A stretch of 44,506 bases of DNA. Source: Alcanivorax hongdengensis A-11-3 (GTDB lineage: Bacteria; Pseudomonadota; Gammaproteobacteria; Pseudomonadales; Alcanivoracaceae). The notes under the pieces are model-generated. The model was not told where the DNA came from. It saw nothing but the letters and a program-made list of their open reading frames with translations, and did not search any database. Of this stretch, positions 17,008 to 25,919 are shown piece by piece (positions within the stretch are counted from its first letter, which is position 1; each line of letters opens with the position of its first letter). The DNA is taken from the NCBI RefSeq assembly GCF_000300995.1, contig NZ_AMRJ01000026.1, positions 1 through 44,506 on the forward strand. The letters run 5' to 3'. The position numbers and the translations under genes were made by a program.

Positions 17008-17655
17008 ATGCGGCGGGTTCAAGGTTTTCTGGCACTGGGTGCCATGCTGTTGCTGGCGGCCTGTGCCGCGACCACCGAAGTCAACTCCACCTGGCAGGTC
17101 AAGACCGGCGAGGACAAGCCGGCCTTCAACCATATCTATGTGTTATCACTGGCCAACAACCCGGTTAATGCTGCGGCGGTGGAAAATGCGGTCAAGGAGA
17201 GTCTGGGCAAGCGGGCGGTGATGGCCACTCTCGGCCATGAGACCCTGCCGGCCGATGTGGACAAGGCCAAGAACTTCCGTGCCGAGGTCGAGAAGAGCGT
17301 GCGCGCCAGTGGTGCCGATGGCGTGCTGGTGGTCTCCCTGCTCAAGATCGACGAGCGTGACGAATACGTGCCACCCCAGGTGGATTACGTACCCATGACC
17401 GCCGCGCCCATGTATCTGGGCTATGGCCCCTATGTGGGCTACAACTACAACGCCATCTACCAGCCCGGTTACTACCAGAATACCCGCGACTACTACCTGC
17501 AGAGTCAGCTCTACAGCGTGCAGACCGGCAAGCCGGTCTGGATGGCCCAGTCGAAAGTGATGAATCCGGTCAACGTGGAGAAGGGCGCCAAGGGCTATGC
17601 TTCCACCCTGGTGCGTCAGCTCGACAAGGACGGGGCCCTGAAGCTCAAGCGCTAG
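17008..17655 (+). CDS. envelope lipoprotein, unknown function
   Basis: A 215-residue lipoprotein with lipobox LLLAAC at the N terminus (MRRVQGFLALGAMLLLAAC). The middle contains a Tyr/Pro-rich stretch, with YVPPQVDYVPM and a run of YxxGY-type repeats (LGYGPYVGYNYN, YQPGYYQ). The C-terminal part (YSVQTGKPVWMAQSKVMNP) resembles the DUF4136-type lipoprotein fold, as in the gene at 4998. The start at 17008 follows an AAAAGGGA site; in-frame ATG codons further upstream give no sensible signal peptide. No partner is evident. Confidence 0.75.
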   Translation: MRRVQGFLALGAMLLLAACAATTEVNSTWQVKTGEDKPAFNHIYVLSLANNPVNAAAVENAVKESLGKRAVMATLGHETLPADVDKAKNFRAEVEKSVRASGADGVLVVSLLKIDERDEYVPPQVDYVPMTAAPMYLGYGPYVGYNYNAIYQPGYYQNTRDYYLQSQLYSVQTGKPVWMAQSKVMNPVNVEKGAKGYASTLVRQLDKDGALKLKR

Positions 17656-17757
17656 TCGTGATTTTGGTCACCCTGTGCCGCTTGAGGCGCAGGGATGACC
17701 GGCCTATGCTGGCCTGCCGGGGTCGGGAATACCCCGCCCAGCGTGCAGGAGGCCGTC

Positions 17758-18168
17758 ATGTCCAGCATTACCCCCGCCATCATCCCCACCATGATGTACC
17801 GCGACGCCCATGCCGCCATTCGCTGGCTGTGTGAGGTGATCGGTTTCAGCGAAAAAGCCGTGTATCTGGATGAAAGCGGCGACGTGGCCCATGCCGAGCT
17901 GGTGCTGGGCAATGGCATGATTATGCTGGGTGGTATCAAGGACAACGAATACGGCCAGCAGATCCGCCAGCCCGACGAGGTGGGGGCCGAGACCCAGAGC
18001 CCCTATGTGGTGGTGGCCAACCCGGCGGTAGTCTACCAGCGCGTCAAGGAACAGGGCGGCGAGGTGATCATCGCCCTGCGCAGCCAGGATTATGGCGGTC
18101 AGCATTTCACCTTCCGTGACCCCCAGGGCCACCTCTGGAATATCGGCAGTTACGATCCCTGGGCCTGA
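17758..18168 (+). CDS. VOC (glyoxalase/bleomycin-resistance) superfamily protein
   Basis: A 136-residue single-domain VOC protein of the PhnB-like type. It opens IIPTMMYRDAHAAIRWLCEVIGF, then AELVLGNGMIMLGG, and ends TFRDPQGHLWNIGSYDPW, the usual C-terminal strand. Such proteins are dioxygenases, isomerases or ligand-binding resistance proteins; the substrate cannot be inferred. AGGAGG precedes the ATG by 5 bases, deciding the start. Confidence 0.87.
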   Translation: MSSITPAIIPTMMYRDAHAAIRWLCEVIGFSEKAVYLDESGDVAHAELVLGNGMIMLGGIKDNEYGQQIRQPDEVGAETQSPYVVVANPAVVYQRVKEQGGEVIIALRSQDYGGQHFTFRDPQGHLWNIGSYDPWA

Positions 18169-18395
18169 TGAGTGGCGCCAACTGCCTGTTTATGTGGCTT
18201 TTTTGATACGGAAAACCCCGCTTTTCAGACCGTTTGTCCGATCCCCGGGTGAAACAGCCCGGTTGGGCTGGCCGGGCTATGGCCTGCTTGTGGTAGCGGC
18301 GTATTATCAAGAATAAGGATGTGGCAGAGGGCCCAGGGAGAGGCCGTCGCAGCACAACCATCGACAGGGAGAGCACAGCGGGTGCGGGGGTCGGC

Positions 18396-19493
18396 ATGCA
18401 TTCAAGCCTGAAAACGCTGCTTGAGCAGATGCGCATTACCGAGATTGATATCGGTTCGCGCAAACATTTACTGGAATTCGACCAGGACGACGTGGACGCC
18501 CTGCTGCTATGTCGCCCCCTGGTGGATGAAAAGCTCGACGACATCGTCGATACCTTCTACGGCATCCAGACCAGCAACCTGGAAATCGCCGCCCTGATCG
18601 GTGATGCCGATACCCTGGATCGTCTGCAATCCGCCCAGCGCCGCTACATTCTCGACCTGTTTGCCGGCGTCTACGACCTGGAATACACCAACAACCGCCT
18701 GCGTATCGGCCTGGTACACAAACGCATTGGCGTGGAACTCAAGCTCTATCTGTCGGCGGTTTACCTGCTGCGCCGGCTGCTGGTCAGCAGCATCATCGAT
18801 GCCTTGGAAGACAGTGAGCAGCGGGCAGCGGCCCTGACGGCCCTGGACAAGCTGATCTATTTCGACGTGACCCTGGTGTTCGAGACCTACATTCAGAGCA
18901 TGCTGTCGGAAATCGAGGCGGTGAAGAACCGTACCGAAAAATACGCCCGCGCGCTGGAGGAAACCGTGGCCATGCGCAATGGCCAGCTGCGCACCGATGC
19001 CCTCACCGGCCTGACCACCCGCCGTTACCTGCACGAGGGCCTGCAACGGGCGCTGCATGCCGCCCAGCGCCGTAATGAGCCACTCTCCCTGATCTTTGTG
19101 GATGTGGATAATTTCAAGGAACTCAATGACCTGCGTGGCCATGCCTACGGGGACCGGGTGCTTTGTGACCTGGGTCGGGTGCTGATGGAAACCGCCCGGG
19201 GAGAAGACACCTGCGTGCGTTACGGCGGCGATGAGTTCTGTGTGGTGCTGGCCAACAGCACCGAGGAACAGTCCCGCACCAGCTTCTGCGAGCGGGTGCG
19301 GTTACTGCTGGCCGAGCGCCTGCCCGGCGTCAGTATCAGCATGGGCATCGTGCAGACCGGCCCGGAGCATTACGAATCCGCCGATGTGCTGCTCAAGAGC
19401 GCGGACCGGCGCATGTATCTGGACAAGACCGACAAGAAAAAAGCCGCGACCTCCCCCGCCAACGGGTCAGGCCGCGCCAAGTCGGCGCCATAG
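18396..19493 (+). CDS. globin-coupled diguanylate cyclase (GCS-GGDEF)
   Basis: A protein of about 365 residues. The first 150 residues form a globin-coupled sensor domain (ITEIDIGSRKHLLEF, VDTFYGIQTSN, and GLVHKRIGVELKLYL, which carries the proximal heme His). A helical linker follows. The GGDEF domain has DALTGLTTRRYL, FVDVDNFKELND and the active-site RYGGDEF. An RxxD inhibitory site (RGED) sits five residues before it, so product feedback is expected. It makes cyclic di-GMP, probably in response to oxygen. The start is uncertain (ATG 18396, GTG 18321 or ATG 18429). Its 3' end overlaps the convergent MATE gene by 27 bases. Confidence 0.9.
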   Translation: MHSSLKTLLEQMRITEIDIGSRKHLLEFDQDDVDALLLCRPLVDEKLDDIVDTFYGIQTSNLEIAALIGDADTLDRLQSAQRRYILDLFAGVYDLEYTNNRLRIGLVHKRIGVELKLYLSAVYLLRRLLVSSIIDALEDSEQRAAALTALDKLIYFDVTLVFETYIQSMLSEIEAVKNRTEKYARALEETVAMRNGQLRTDALTGLTTRRYLHEGLQRALHAAQRRNEPLSLIFVDVDNFKELNDLRGHAYGDRVLCDLGRVLMETARGEDTCVRYGGDEFCVVLANSTEEQSRTSFCERVRLLLAERLPGVSISMGIVQTGPEHYESADVLLKSADRRMYLDKTDKKKAATSPANGSGRAKSAP

Positions 19494-20750
19494 CACGGCG
19501 CCCATCAGCACGCCCCGGCTGGCCATGAAGCCATTCAGGGCCAGCCACAGTCCCTGATTGTCCCAGCCTCGGGTGAGCCACCAGAGCCCGAAAAACACCA
19601 GCACCGCTGCCAGCATGGTATTGCGCATGGCGGTGCCCCAGGTGGCGCCCACGAAAATGCCATCCAGCCAGAAACCGGCACTGGCGGTGACCGGCAGCAA
19701 CACCATCCACGGCAGGTAGTCGGTGGCGCTATCGCGAATGGCGGGCAGGTCGGTGAGCAGGTGAATCAGCGGCGCGCCGCCCAGCGCAAAGGCGAACAGG
19801 GCCAGGCCGGCACAACCGACCGTCCACAGGCCGGTGGTTTTCACCGCCCGGGCAAAGGCATCCCGGTCGTTCTGCCCCCGGGCATCCCCCACCAGGGCTT
19901 CGGCGGCGTTGGCAAAGCCGTCCAGCAGATTGCTCAGCAACAGCAGGAAGGTGATCAGCACCGTATTGGCGGCCAGTACCGTATCGCCCAGGCGGGCCCC
20001 CTGGGCGGTGAAGAAAAAGAAGGTGCTGAGCAGCGCCAGGCTGCGGATAAAGATATCCCGGTTCACTGCCATCAGCGCCAGCACGGCGCCGCCGTGCCAG
20101 AGCCGTTCGGGCCGGGGCGGGGGCCGCAGCGCGGCGCGCAACCAGTAGAGCCCGCCGGCCAGGCCGATATATTCCGCGCAGGCACTGGCGCTGGCCACGC
20201 CGCGCACATCCAGGTGCCATACCTGTACCAGCAGCACATCCAGCAGGGCGTTACTGCTGTGCATCAGCAGCGTCATTTTCAGCGGTACCCGGGTATTGTG
20301 CGTGCCGATGGCAAAGCCGATCAGGGCAAAATTGGCCAGCGCCGCCGGCGCGCCGAGAATGCGGATATCGATATAGTCCCGCGCCAGTGTCTGTACCGGC
20401 TCACTGCCGCCCAGCAACCACAGGCCGGTATCCCTTAGCAGCGGTGACAGCACGATCAGTAACCCGCCCAGGCTGGCGGACAACAGCAGGCCGCGCAGCA
20501 GTATTACCCGGGTATCACGGCGGGCACCGCGGGCCTGGGAAGCAAAGCCGGTGGTGCCCATGCGCAGGAAGTTGAAGGAGAAATACAGGAACATGAAAAA
20601 GTTGCCGCCCAGCGCCACCGCCGCCAGGTAACGGGGCGAGCTCAGGTGACCGACCACCGCAGTGTCCACCAGCCCCAGCAGCGGCGCCGTCAGATTGGAC
20701 AGCAGCAGCGGCCAGGCCAGCATCCAGATGCGACGGTTCAGGCGTGTCAT
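19467..20750 (-). CDS. MATE-family efflux transporter (DinF-like)
   Basis: A 427-residue membrane protein with about 12 TM segments in two homologous halves. The N terminus RIWMLAWPLLLSNLTAPLLGLVDTAVVGHL is the classic MATE/DinF opening, and GLVDTAVVGHLSSPRYLAAVALGGNFF is a signature stretch. It exports drugs or metabolites in exchange for Na+ or H+; the substrate is unknown. It converges on the diguanylate cyclase gene, and lies 37 bases downstream of znuB on the same strand, so it could be read with znuCB. Confidence 0.9.
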   Translation of the reverse strand: MTRLNRRIWMLAWPLLLSNLTAPLLGLVDTAVVGHLSSPRYLAAVALGGNFFMFLYFSFNFLRMGTTGFASQARGARRDTRVILLRGLLLSASLGGLLIVLSPLLRDTGLWLLGGSEPVQTLARDYIDIRILGAPAALANFALIGFAIGTHNTRVPLKMTLLMHSSNALLDVLLVQVWHLDVRGVASASACAEYIGLAGGLYWLRAALRPPPRPERLWHGGAVLALMAVNRDIFIRSLALLSTFFFFTAQGARLGDTVLAANTVLITFLLLLSNLLDGFANAAEALVGDARGQNDRDAFARAVKTTGLWTVGCAGLALFAFALGGAPLIHLLTDLPAIRDSATDYLPWMVLLPVTASAGFWLDGIFVGATWGTAMRNTMLAAVLVFFGLWWLTRGWDNQGLWLALNGFMASRGVLMGAVLWRRLGAA

Positions 20751-20787
20751 GCGGCCCCGGTGAACGGGCTGATCGGGGCGGGTCGTT

Positions 20788-21570
20788 TCATGAACCGCGG
20801 CGCAGCAGGCTCAACACGAACAGGCTGCTGGCCGCCACCACGATGGACGGGCCCACCGGCGTGTCCGCGTACCAGCTGACGGTCAGGCCGGCTATCACCG
20901 CCACGGTGCCGAACAGGCTGGCCACCAGCGCCATCTGGGCCGGAGTATGGGTCAGCCGGCGGGCACTGGCGGCGGGGATCACCAGCAATGACGTGATCAG
21001 CAACACGCCCACGGTGCGAATGGCACCGGCAATCAGTAACGCCAGCAGCAGCATCAGCAACAGCCGGGTGCGTTGCACCGCCACGCCTTCCACCTGGGCC
21101 AGTTCCTCGCTGACGGTGATGCTCAGCAGGGCTCGCCAGCGCCACAGCACCATCACCAGGATCAGCAGCGCCCCGCTCCACAGGGCCACGGCATCGTGCC
21201 AGCCGACGGCCAGCAGATCGCCGAACAGGTAGGCAAACAGGTCCACCTGAATGCCCTGTTGCAGGCTGATGGCAATGACCCCCAGGGCCAGGGTGGTATG
21301 GGCAACGATGCCCAGCAGGGTGTCGCTGGCCAGCTGGCGCTGGCGTTGCAGGCCGGTGAGCACCGCCGCCAGCCCCAGGCATACCGCCACCACGGCCAGG
21401 TAAATGTTGATGCCGGCGGCCAGCCCCAGGGCGGCGCCCAACAGGGCGCCGTGGGCCAGGGTGTCGCCGAAGAAGGCCATCCGGCGCCAGACCACAAAGG
21501 CGCCCATGGGGCCGGCCACCAGCGCCACGGCCAGGCCGGCCAGCAGGGGGGGCAGCAGCAGTTCAATCAT
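20788..21570 (-). CDS. znuB: zinc ABC transporter permease
   Basis: A 260-residue inner-membrane permease of the ABC-3 (Znu/Mnt) family. It has about eight TM helices; FVVWRRMAFFGDTLAHGALLGAALG near residue 25 and ALLIAGAIRTVGVLLITSLLVIPAASARRL are the hallmark stretches. The start at 21570 is chosen because it overlaps the znuC stop by 8 bases and removes an improbable His/Thr-rich leader. It moves zinc delivered by ZnuA across the inner membrane. Confidence 0.93.
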   Translation of the reverse strand: MIELLLPPLLAGLAVALVAGPMGAFVVWRRMAFFGDTLAHGALLGAALGLAAGINIYLAVVAVCLGLAAVLTGLQRQRQLASDTLLGIVAHTTLALGVIAISLQQGIQVDLFAYLFGDLLAVGWHDAVALWSGALLILVMVLWRWRALLSITVSEELAQVEGVAVQRTRLLLMLLLALLIAGAIRTVGVLLITSLLVIPAASARRLTHTPAQMALVASLFGTVAVIAGLTVSWYADTPVGPSIVVAASSLFVLSLLRRGS

Positions 21571-22330
21571 GGTTGCAGGGGCCTTCGTGGTGGTGATGGG
21601 CGTTACCGTGCAGATCATGGTCGTGATCATGATCATGGGTATAGAGCGCCAGGTTGGGGGTGCCGGCACCGGGGCCGAACAGCTCGTGGTAGGCCGGGTC
21701 GCGGCTCACCGATTCCGGCGTACCCGAGCAGCACACATGGCGTTGCAGGCAGATCACCTCGTCGGTGGCGGCCATCACCAGATGCAGATCGTGGGACACC
21801 AGCAGAATGGCGCAGCCGAGTTCGTCGCGGACCTCGCGCAGCAGCCCGTAGAGGGCGTTCTGGCCAGCCACATCGACCCCCTGGGCAGGTTCGTCCAGCA
21901 CCAGCAGGTCCGGCTTGCGCAGCAGCGCCCGGGCCAGCAGCACGCGCTGCATCTCGCCACCGGACAGTCGCTGCACGGCGCGCCGGCGCAGGTGGGCCAC
22001 GCCGGCCCGTTGCAGGGCTTCACGGCGGGCGGCGGTGGGGCCGGAGGCCGCCAGCCACAGGAAACGGTCCACGGTCAGCGGCAGGCTGTCATCGATCTTG
22101 ATCTGCTGGGGCATGTAGCCCACCCGCAACCCCTTGCGACGGCTAATGGTGCCGGTATCCGCCGGAATCAGGCCCAGCACCAGCCGCGCCAGGGTGCTCT
22201 TGCCGGCGCCGTTGGGCCCGATCAGGGTAGTGATGCGCCCCGCTGTCAGTGTCAGGCTGACATCGGACAGCACCGGGTTGCCACCCAGGCTCACGGACAC
22301 CGATTTCACACTGACCAGCGGTTCTGACAT
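21563..22330 (-). CDS. znuC: zinc ABC transporter ATP-binding protein with His-rich tail
   Basis: A 255-residue ABC ATPase. Walker A is GPNGAGKST, the signature LSGGEMQRVLLARAL, Walker B LLVLDEPAQGVD, and the switch His is in LLVSHDLHL. The C terminus carries a His/Asp run (HDHDHDHDLHGNAHHHHEG) that could bind zinc, a feature seen in some ZnuC proteins. The start at 22330 gives a normal length and has GGGGT ahead. It is divergent from znuA and overlaps znuB. Confidence 0.95.
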   Translation of the reverse strand: MSEPLVSVKSVSVSLGGNPVLSDVSLTLTAGRITTLIGPNGAGKSTLARLVLGLIPADTGTISRRKGLRVGYMPQQIKIDDSLPLTVDRFLWLAASGPTAARREALQRAGVAHLRRRAVQRLSGGEMQRVLLARALLRKPDLLVLDEPAQGVDVAGQNALYGLLREVRDELGCAILLVSHDLHLVMAATDEVICLQRHVCCSGTPESVSRDPAYHELFGPGAGTPNLALYTHDHDHDHDLHGNAHHHHEGPCNHD

Positions 22331-22397
22331 GGGATAACCCCTGAAAATCAAAGGGGCAATGATATACTGCCGCCTTCACGGGTTCACGGGGTGCGAG
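22331..22397. promoter_or_regulatory. znuCB/znuA divergent control region, possible Zur site
   Basis: A 67-base gap between divergent znuC and znuA starts. It contains GGCAATGATATACTGCC, a weak dyad (GGCA...TGCC) around an AT core, partly resembling the ATGTTATA-type Zur box. The match is poor, so the Zur assignment rests mainly on the gene context. Confidence 0.4.
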
Positions 22398-23267
22398 ATG
22401 CGTGCACTGATTTTTTCCGCTCTGCTGCTGGTCGGTTCGGCCGCATGGAGCCAGACCATGGTTGCCAGTGTGGAGCCGCTGGCCAAGCTGTTGCGCAGCC
22501 TTTACGGGCCGTCGGTGACGGTGCAGACCCTGCTTGAGGCCAACCAGAATCCCCATCATCTGGCCCTGTCGCCGCGCCAGGCATTGATGGTGCAGCAGGC
22601 GGATCTGGTGGTGTGGCTGGGCAGCCAGGCGGACCCGGCCCTGGTGCCCCTGATCGCCCGCCGTTCCGGCCATTCTCTGGCGCTGCTGTCGTTGCCCGGC
22701 GTGGCGCGATTGCAGGGCCATGGCCATGACGAACAGGCGCACGGCGAGCACGCGGACGACGATCATGATGCCACCCTCAACCCGCACCTGTGGCTGTCGC
22801 CGCGCAACATGACACTGCTGGCCACCGCCCTGGCCGAGCAATACCCGGACGGCCTGGCCGAGGGGCAACCCGCAGCCTTTGACGCGGCGCTTGCCGAGCA
22901 TCAGGCCCGCTGGCAGCAAGCCCTGGAGCCCTGGGCCAGCACTGCCTGGCTCACCTATCACCATCCCTGGGGGTATCTCACTGGCCCGCTGGGGCTGGCG
23001 GAGCCGGTGGTGGTCACCCGGCAGCTGGGCGCCGGGCCGGGCAGCCAGCGATTCGTGGCGCTGGCCGGGCAAATCGAAAAGGAAAAGATCCGCTGCGCCA
23101 TTGTCGAGCCGGAAGCGCGTCAATCACTGCTGAAGAAACTCTGTAGCGACTGCCGCATGACGCCGCTGGACCCGCTGGGCCGCGGTGACACGCCGGCCAC
23201 CTACGTGCCCTGGCTGGACACCCTGGTGGACGGCTTCCGGCAATGTCTCAGTGGTGAGGACGCCTGA
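22398..23267 (+). CDS. znuA: zinc-binding periplasmic protein ZnuA
   Basis: A 289-residue cluster A-I binding protein with a signal peptide (MRALIFSALLLVGSAAWSQ). Zinc ligands include His in QNPHHLALSP. The flexible His/Asp loop reads LQGHGHDEQAHGEHADDDHD, and NPHLWLSP follows. YHHPWGYLTG holds a further His. It captures zinc in the periplasm and delivers it to ZnuBC, encoded divergently. The ATG at 22398 is chosen for the signal peptide. Confidence 0.94.
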   Translation: MRALIFSALLLVGSAAWSQTMVASVEPLAKLLRSLYGPSVTVQTLLEANQNPHHLALSPRQALMVQQADLVVWLGSQADPALVPLIARRSGHSLALLSLPGVARLQGHGHDEQAHGEHADDDHDATLNPHLWLSPRNMTLLATALAEQYPDGLAEGQPAAFDAALAEHQARWQQALEPWASTAWLTYHHPWGYLTGPLGLAEPVVVTRQLGAGPGSQRFVALAGQIEKEKIRCAIVEPEARQSLLKKLCSDCRMTPLDPLGRGDTPATYVPWLDTLVDGFRQCLSGEDA

Positions 23268-23278
23268 GCGGCCACTGA

Positions 23279-23638
23279 TTACATGCCGCGGATGGGCATG
23301 GATGTGGGCGGCGGCGCCTTGGGGACATCGTTGTCGGCGGGCAGCGGCGGCGGGGTCACCGACTCGGCCTGGCGCTGGCGATTGATGTCATTGGCGCCGT
23401 TGTCCGGGTAGCGGTTGTCCTTGCTGATGGCATTGAGCCCCTTGCGCTCGTCACTGGTATCCAGTTCCACCGGTGATTGCAGGTAGAACGAATCCATTTC
23501 CTTGCCATCCAGGGTTGGTGCCGAGGGCTTTTTCTTCGGCTGGGGCGCTTCGCTGTCCGGTGGCGCATTGTCCGGAAGTTGTTCTGCGCTCCACGCCAGT
23601 AACGGGGTGAGCAGCAACGCCATTATTATTGGTTTCAT
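23279..23638 (-). CDS. small secreted Pro-rich protein, unknown
   Basis: A 119-residue protein with a clear signal peptide (MKPIIMALLLTPLLAWSA). The mature part is charged and Pro-rich (PPDSEAPQPKKKPSAP; PPPLPADNDVPKAPPPTS), with no Cys and no recognisable domain. It is probably a disordered periplasmic or envelope protein. A much longer open frame upstream is antisense to the neighbouring gene. It converges on znuA. Confidence 0.65.
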   Translation of the reverse strand: MKPIIMALLLTPLLAWSAEQLPDNAPPDSEAPQPKKKPSAPTLDGKEMDSFYLQSPVELDTSDERKGLNAISKDNRYPDNGANDINRQRQAESVTPPPLPADNDVPKAPPPTSMPIRGM

Positions 23639-23771
23639 GAGGTCATCATAGCGCCGCCGGCGGTGCCAGGGAATGTGTCCGGCTGGGTCAATCGCCCGGT
23701 GGCGGTCAGCCAGCCATTGAGACAGTGCCCGAAACAGGTATGCTGGTCCGCTTGACTGGTGAGGAACGTGG

Positions 23772-24872
23772 ATGGCGCGGGACGCTGACATACAACCCCT
23801 GGCGATGGCCGGCTGGGATTTATCCTGGCTGCTGCGCCGTGGCCGCCACGGTGAGTACGGGTCCCTGGAGCGGGTGCTGGATGAAACCTGCGACCGTGGT
23901 TTCAACGCCCTGCGTATCGATCCCTGCCCGCACCTGATCGCCACCCCGGAAAACGGTATCCACATCGACCGCTGCGAACTGATTACCGACAGCGGTGAGC
24001 TGGTGGAAGTGCGCATTCGTGAAGCGCTGCAATCGTTGCTGACCTCCGCCCGGGAGCGTGGCCTGAAACTCTGGTTCAGCAGCCGTTTCATTAACGACAG
24101 CCGGGCCCGCCGTTCCTTTGTGCGCCGGCCCTCGGATTTTGTCGCGGTATGGAGCGAAACCCTGGGGCTGGTCAAGCAATGGGGTTACCTGAAAGACGTG
24201 GCCGGGGTGGATTTCTGTTACCAGTTCCCCGCCCAACCCTATGCCCATGGCGTGGCCCGGCGCGTGTTTCGCCGTTCCCCGGAAAAACCGCTGCCGCGGC
24301 GCTGGTCCGAGCGCGCCGGCGAACAAGTGGAAACCTATCTGGTGGAAGTGCCGCGGGCGCTCAAGGCGCTGTTTCCGTCTGTACAGTTCGGCCTGAGTAC
24401 CACCACCGTGCTCAGCGAGGCACTGCGTCAGCTGGATACCAGTGAACTGGATTTTCTCGATTTCAGCCTGTGGCTGGACGATGACCCGCGCTATCGGCTG
24501 GCCAGTGGCGAGTCGGTGCCCATGCCCGGGTTGTTGTCACGCCTTAGCGGGCCGGTCAAACATCTGCTGCTGGAGGCCGGTGGCAGCCACTGGCAGCGGC
24601 GCCTGGAAGAGCAGCTGCAGCGGCGCATGGCCTTTACCCGGCTGCGTCGTCTGCAGCCGGTGATTGGTGGCGGCTACGTGCAGGTGCCGGCGGACCTGCG
24701 GCGCATGCCACCGGGCTGGGGCGACCTGCATGAAATGATGGTGGTCAACGCCACCACCCAGGGGGTGCAGATGATGACGCCGGCCTCGGCGGCCTGCCCG
24801 GAATACCCCTGGTTGTGGCAGGAGCAGGATTACCTGGCGCACCTCAACAACATGATTCTGGCTGGCGCCTAG
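23772..24872 (+). CDS. cellulase-like TIM-barrel (glycoside hydrolase-like) protein
   Basis: A 366-residue protein without a signal peptide. The N terminus has AGWDLSWLLRRGRHGEYGSLERVLDETCDRGFNALRIDPCPHLIATPE, in which the strand FNALRID is the usual second strand of a GH-A TIM barrel. ERGLKLWFSSRF resembles the third. The conserved catalytic Glu motif (NEP) is not obvious, so it may be a degenerate or divergent glycosidase. The start is ATG 23772 with GAGGAACG ahead. Its stop overlaps the convergent thrB stop by 4 bases. Confidence 0.5.
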   Translation: MARDADIQPLAMAGWDLSWLLRRGRHGEYGSLERVLDETCDRGFNALRIDPCPHLIATPENGIHIDRCELITDSGELVEVRIREALQSLLTSARERGLKLWFSSRFINDSRARRSFVRRPSDFVAVWSETLGLVKQWGYLKDVAGVDFCYQFPAQPYAHGVARRVFRRSPEKPLPRRWSERAGEQVETYLVEVPRALKALFPSVQFGLSTTTVLSEALRQLDTSELDFLDFSLWLDDDPRYRLASGESVPMPGLLSRLSGPVKHLLLEAGGSHWQRRLEEQLQRRMAFTRLRRLQPVIGGGYVQVPADLRRMPPGWGDLHEMMVVNATTQGVQMMTPASAACPEYPWLWQEQDYLAHLNNMILAGA

Positions 24873-25804
24873 TCCGCTCCAGTAGCCTGCTGGAGCGCCT
24901 CAATGCGCTGGCGGAAAATCCGTGCAAACTCCTCCGGGTCCTTGCTGCCCTGCCCTTCGCTGTGTGACGACACCGGCCCGGCCAGCCGTGACAGCCAGAA
25001 TCGCAGCGCCGCCACCGCCAGTGCCAGGCTCAGACGCTCCGGGTCATGGCGCCCTCCCTGTTGCCGGTAACCGCTCAGCAGGGCCTGTTGCCGTTCCGGC
25101 ATGGGCTGGCCGCTGTCCGGGTCCACGCACCAGTCGTTCAGGGTAACGGCCAGATCGTACTCCGGGCAGTCCAGGCAGGCGTTGTAGAAATCCAGCAGGG
25201 CACTGATGCGCCCGTCCTGCCACAGCACGTTGTCGCGGAACAGGTCACCGTGGATCAGGGTATGGCCGGCTGGAATCGCCTGCCAGCGAGCCAGCAGTGC
25301 CGTCGCCAGGGCGCGCTCGTGTTCCGGCAGCGCCGGCAGTTGCCCGGCCAGCTGCGCCAGCCGCTGGCGCTCGGTGGGCAGGGCCGGCAGTGATTGGCAG
25401 TCACAGGCATGCAGCCGCGCCAGCCAGCCACCGATCTGTTGGCATTGCTCGGCATCCACGGAAAATTCATGGTGGCCGGGCAGGCGCGGCATGACGATGG
25501 CCGGCTTGCCGGCCACGGTGATCAGCGGTTGCCGGCCATCGTGGGTGAGCGGTGCCGGCACCGGCAGCTGCTGGCTGTCCAGTGCCAGCAGCAGGGCCAG
25601 GTAGGGGTGCAGCTGCTCGGCGCTGAGCTGTTCGAACAGGGTCATCACCAGCGCCCGGGGCCGGCCGCCGCTGTCGCGAGCGTCAATCAGGAAGGTGCTG
25701 TTTTCGATACCATGGCTGGCGGCCCGGTGCTGCTCAAGTGTCAGGCCGTAGGGGTGGAGGGCGTCGTTCAGTTGCTCGGCGCTCAGCGGTGTGTAGACAG
25801 ACAT
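24869..25804 (-). CDS. thrB: homoserine kinase (ThrB, APH-fold type II)
   Basis: A 311-residue kinase of the aminoglycoside-phosphotransferase fold, as in Pseudomonas ThrB, not the GHMP type. Catalytic HGDLFRDNVLW and the metal-binding DFYNACLDCPEYDLAVTLNDWC are present. N-terminal ENSTFLIDARD and the VMPRLPGHH hinge also fit. It phosphorylates homoserine in threonine synthesis. The ATG at 25804 gives the family start MSVYTPL. Confidence 0.92.
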   Translation of the reverse strand: MSVYTPLSAEQLNDALHPYGLTLEQHRAASHGIENSTFLIDARDSGGRPRALVMTLFEQLSAEQLHPYLALLLALDSQQLPVPAPLTHDGRQPLITVAGKPAIVMPRLPGHHEFSVDAEQCQQIGGWLARLHACDCQSLPALPTERQRLAQLAGQLPALPEHERALATALLARWQAIPAGHTLIHGDLFRDNVLWQDGRISALLDFYNACLDCPEYDLAVTLNDWCVDPDSGQPMPERQQALLSGYRQQGGRHDPERLSLALAVAALRFWLSRLAGPVSSHSEGQGSKDPEEFARIFRQRIEALQQATGAD

Positions 25805-25919
25805 GGACGTGGCTCGATTGCACAAAAAGGGGCGCTCGGGGCGGACCGGGCATACCGCTCAATGGTATAACACTTTCTCGCAACAATTTTGTTCCAACAA
25901 TAACAACAGGAAGAGCACC

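Noticed and set aside
17672..17695. CCCTGTGCC/GGCGCAGGG hairpin after the lipoprotein gene as a terminator
   Set aside because: The stem has a mismatch and no T-run follows.
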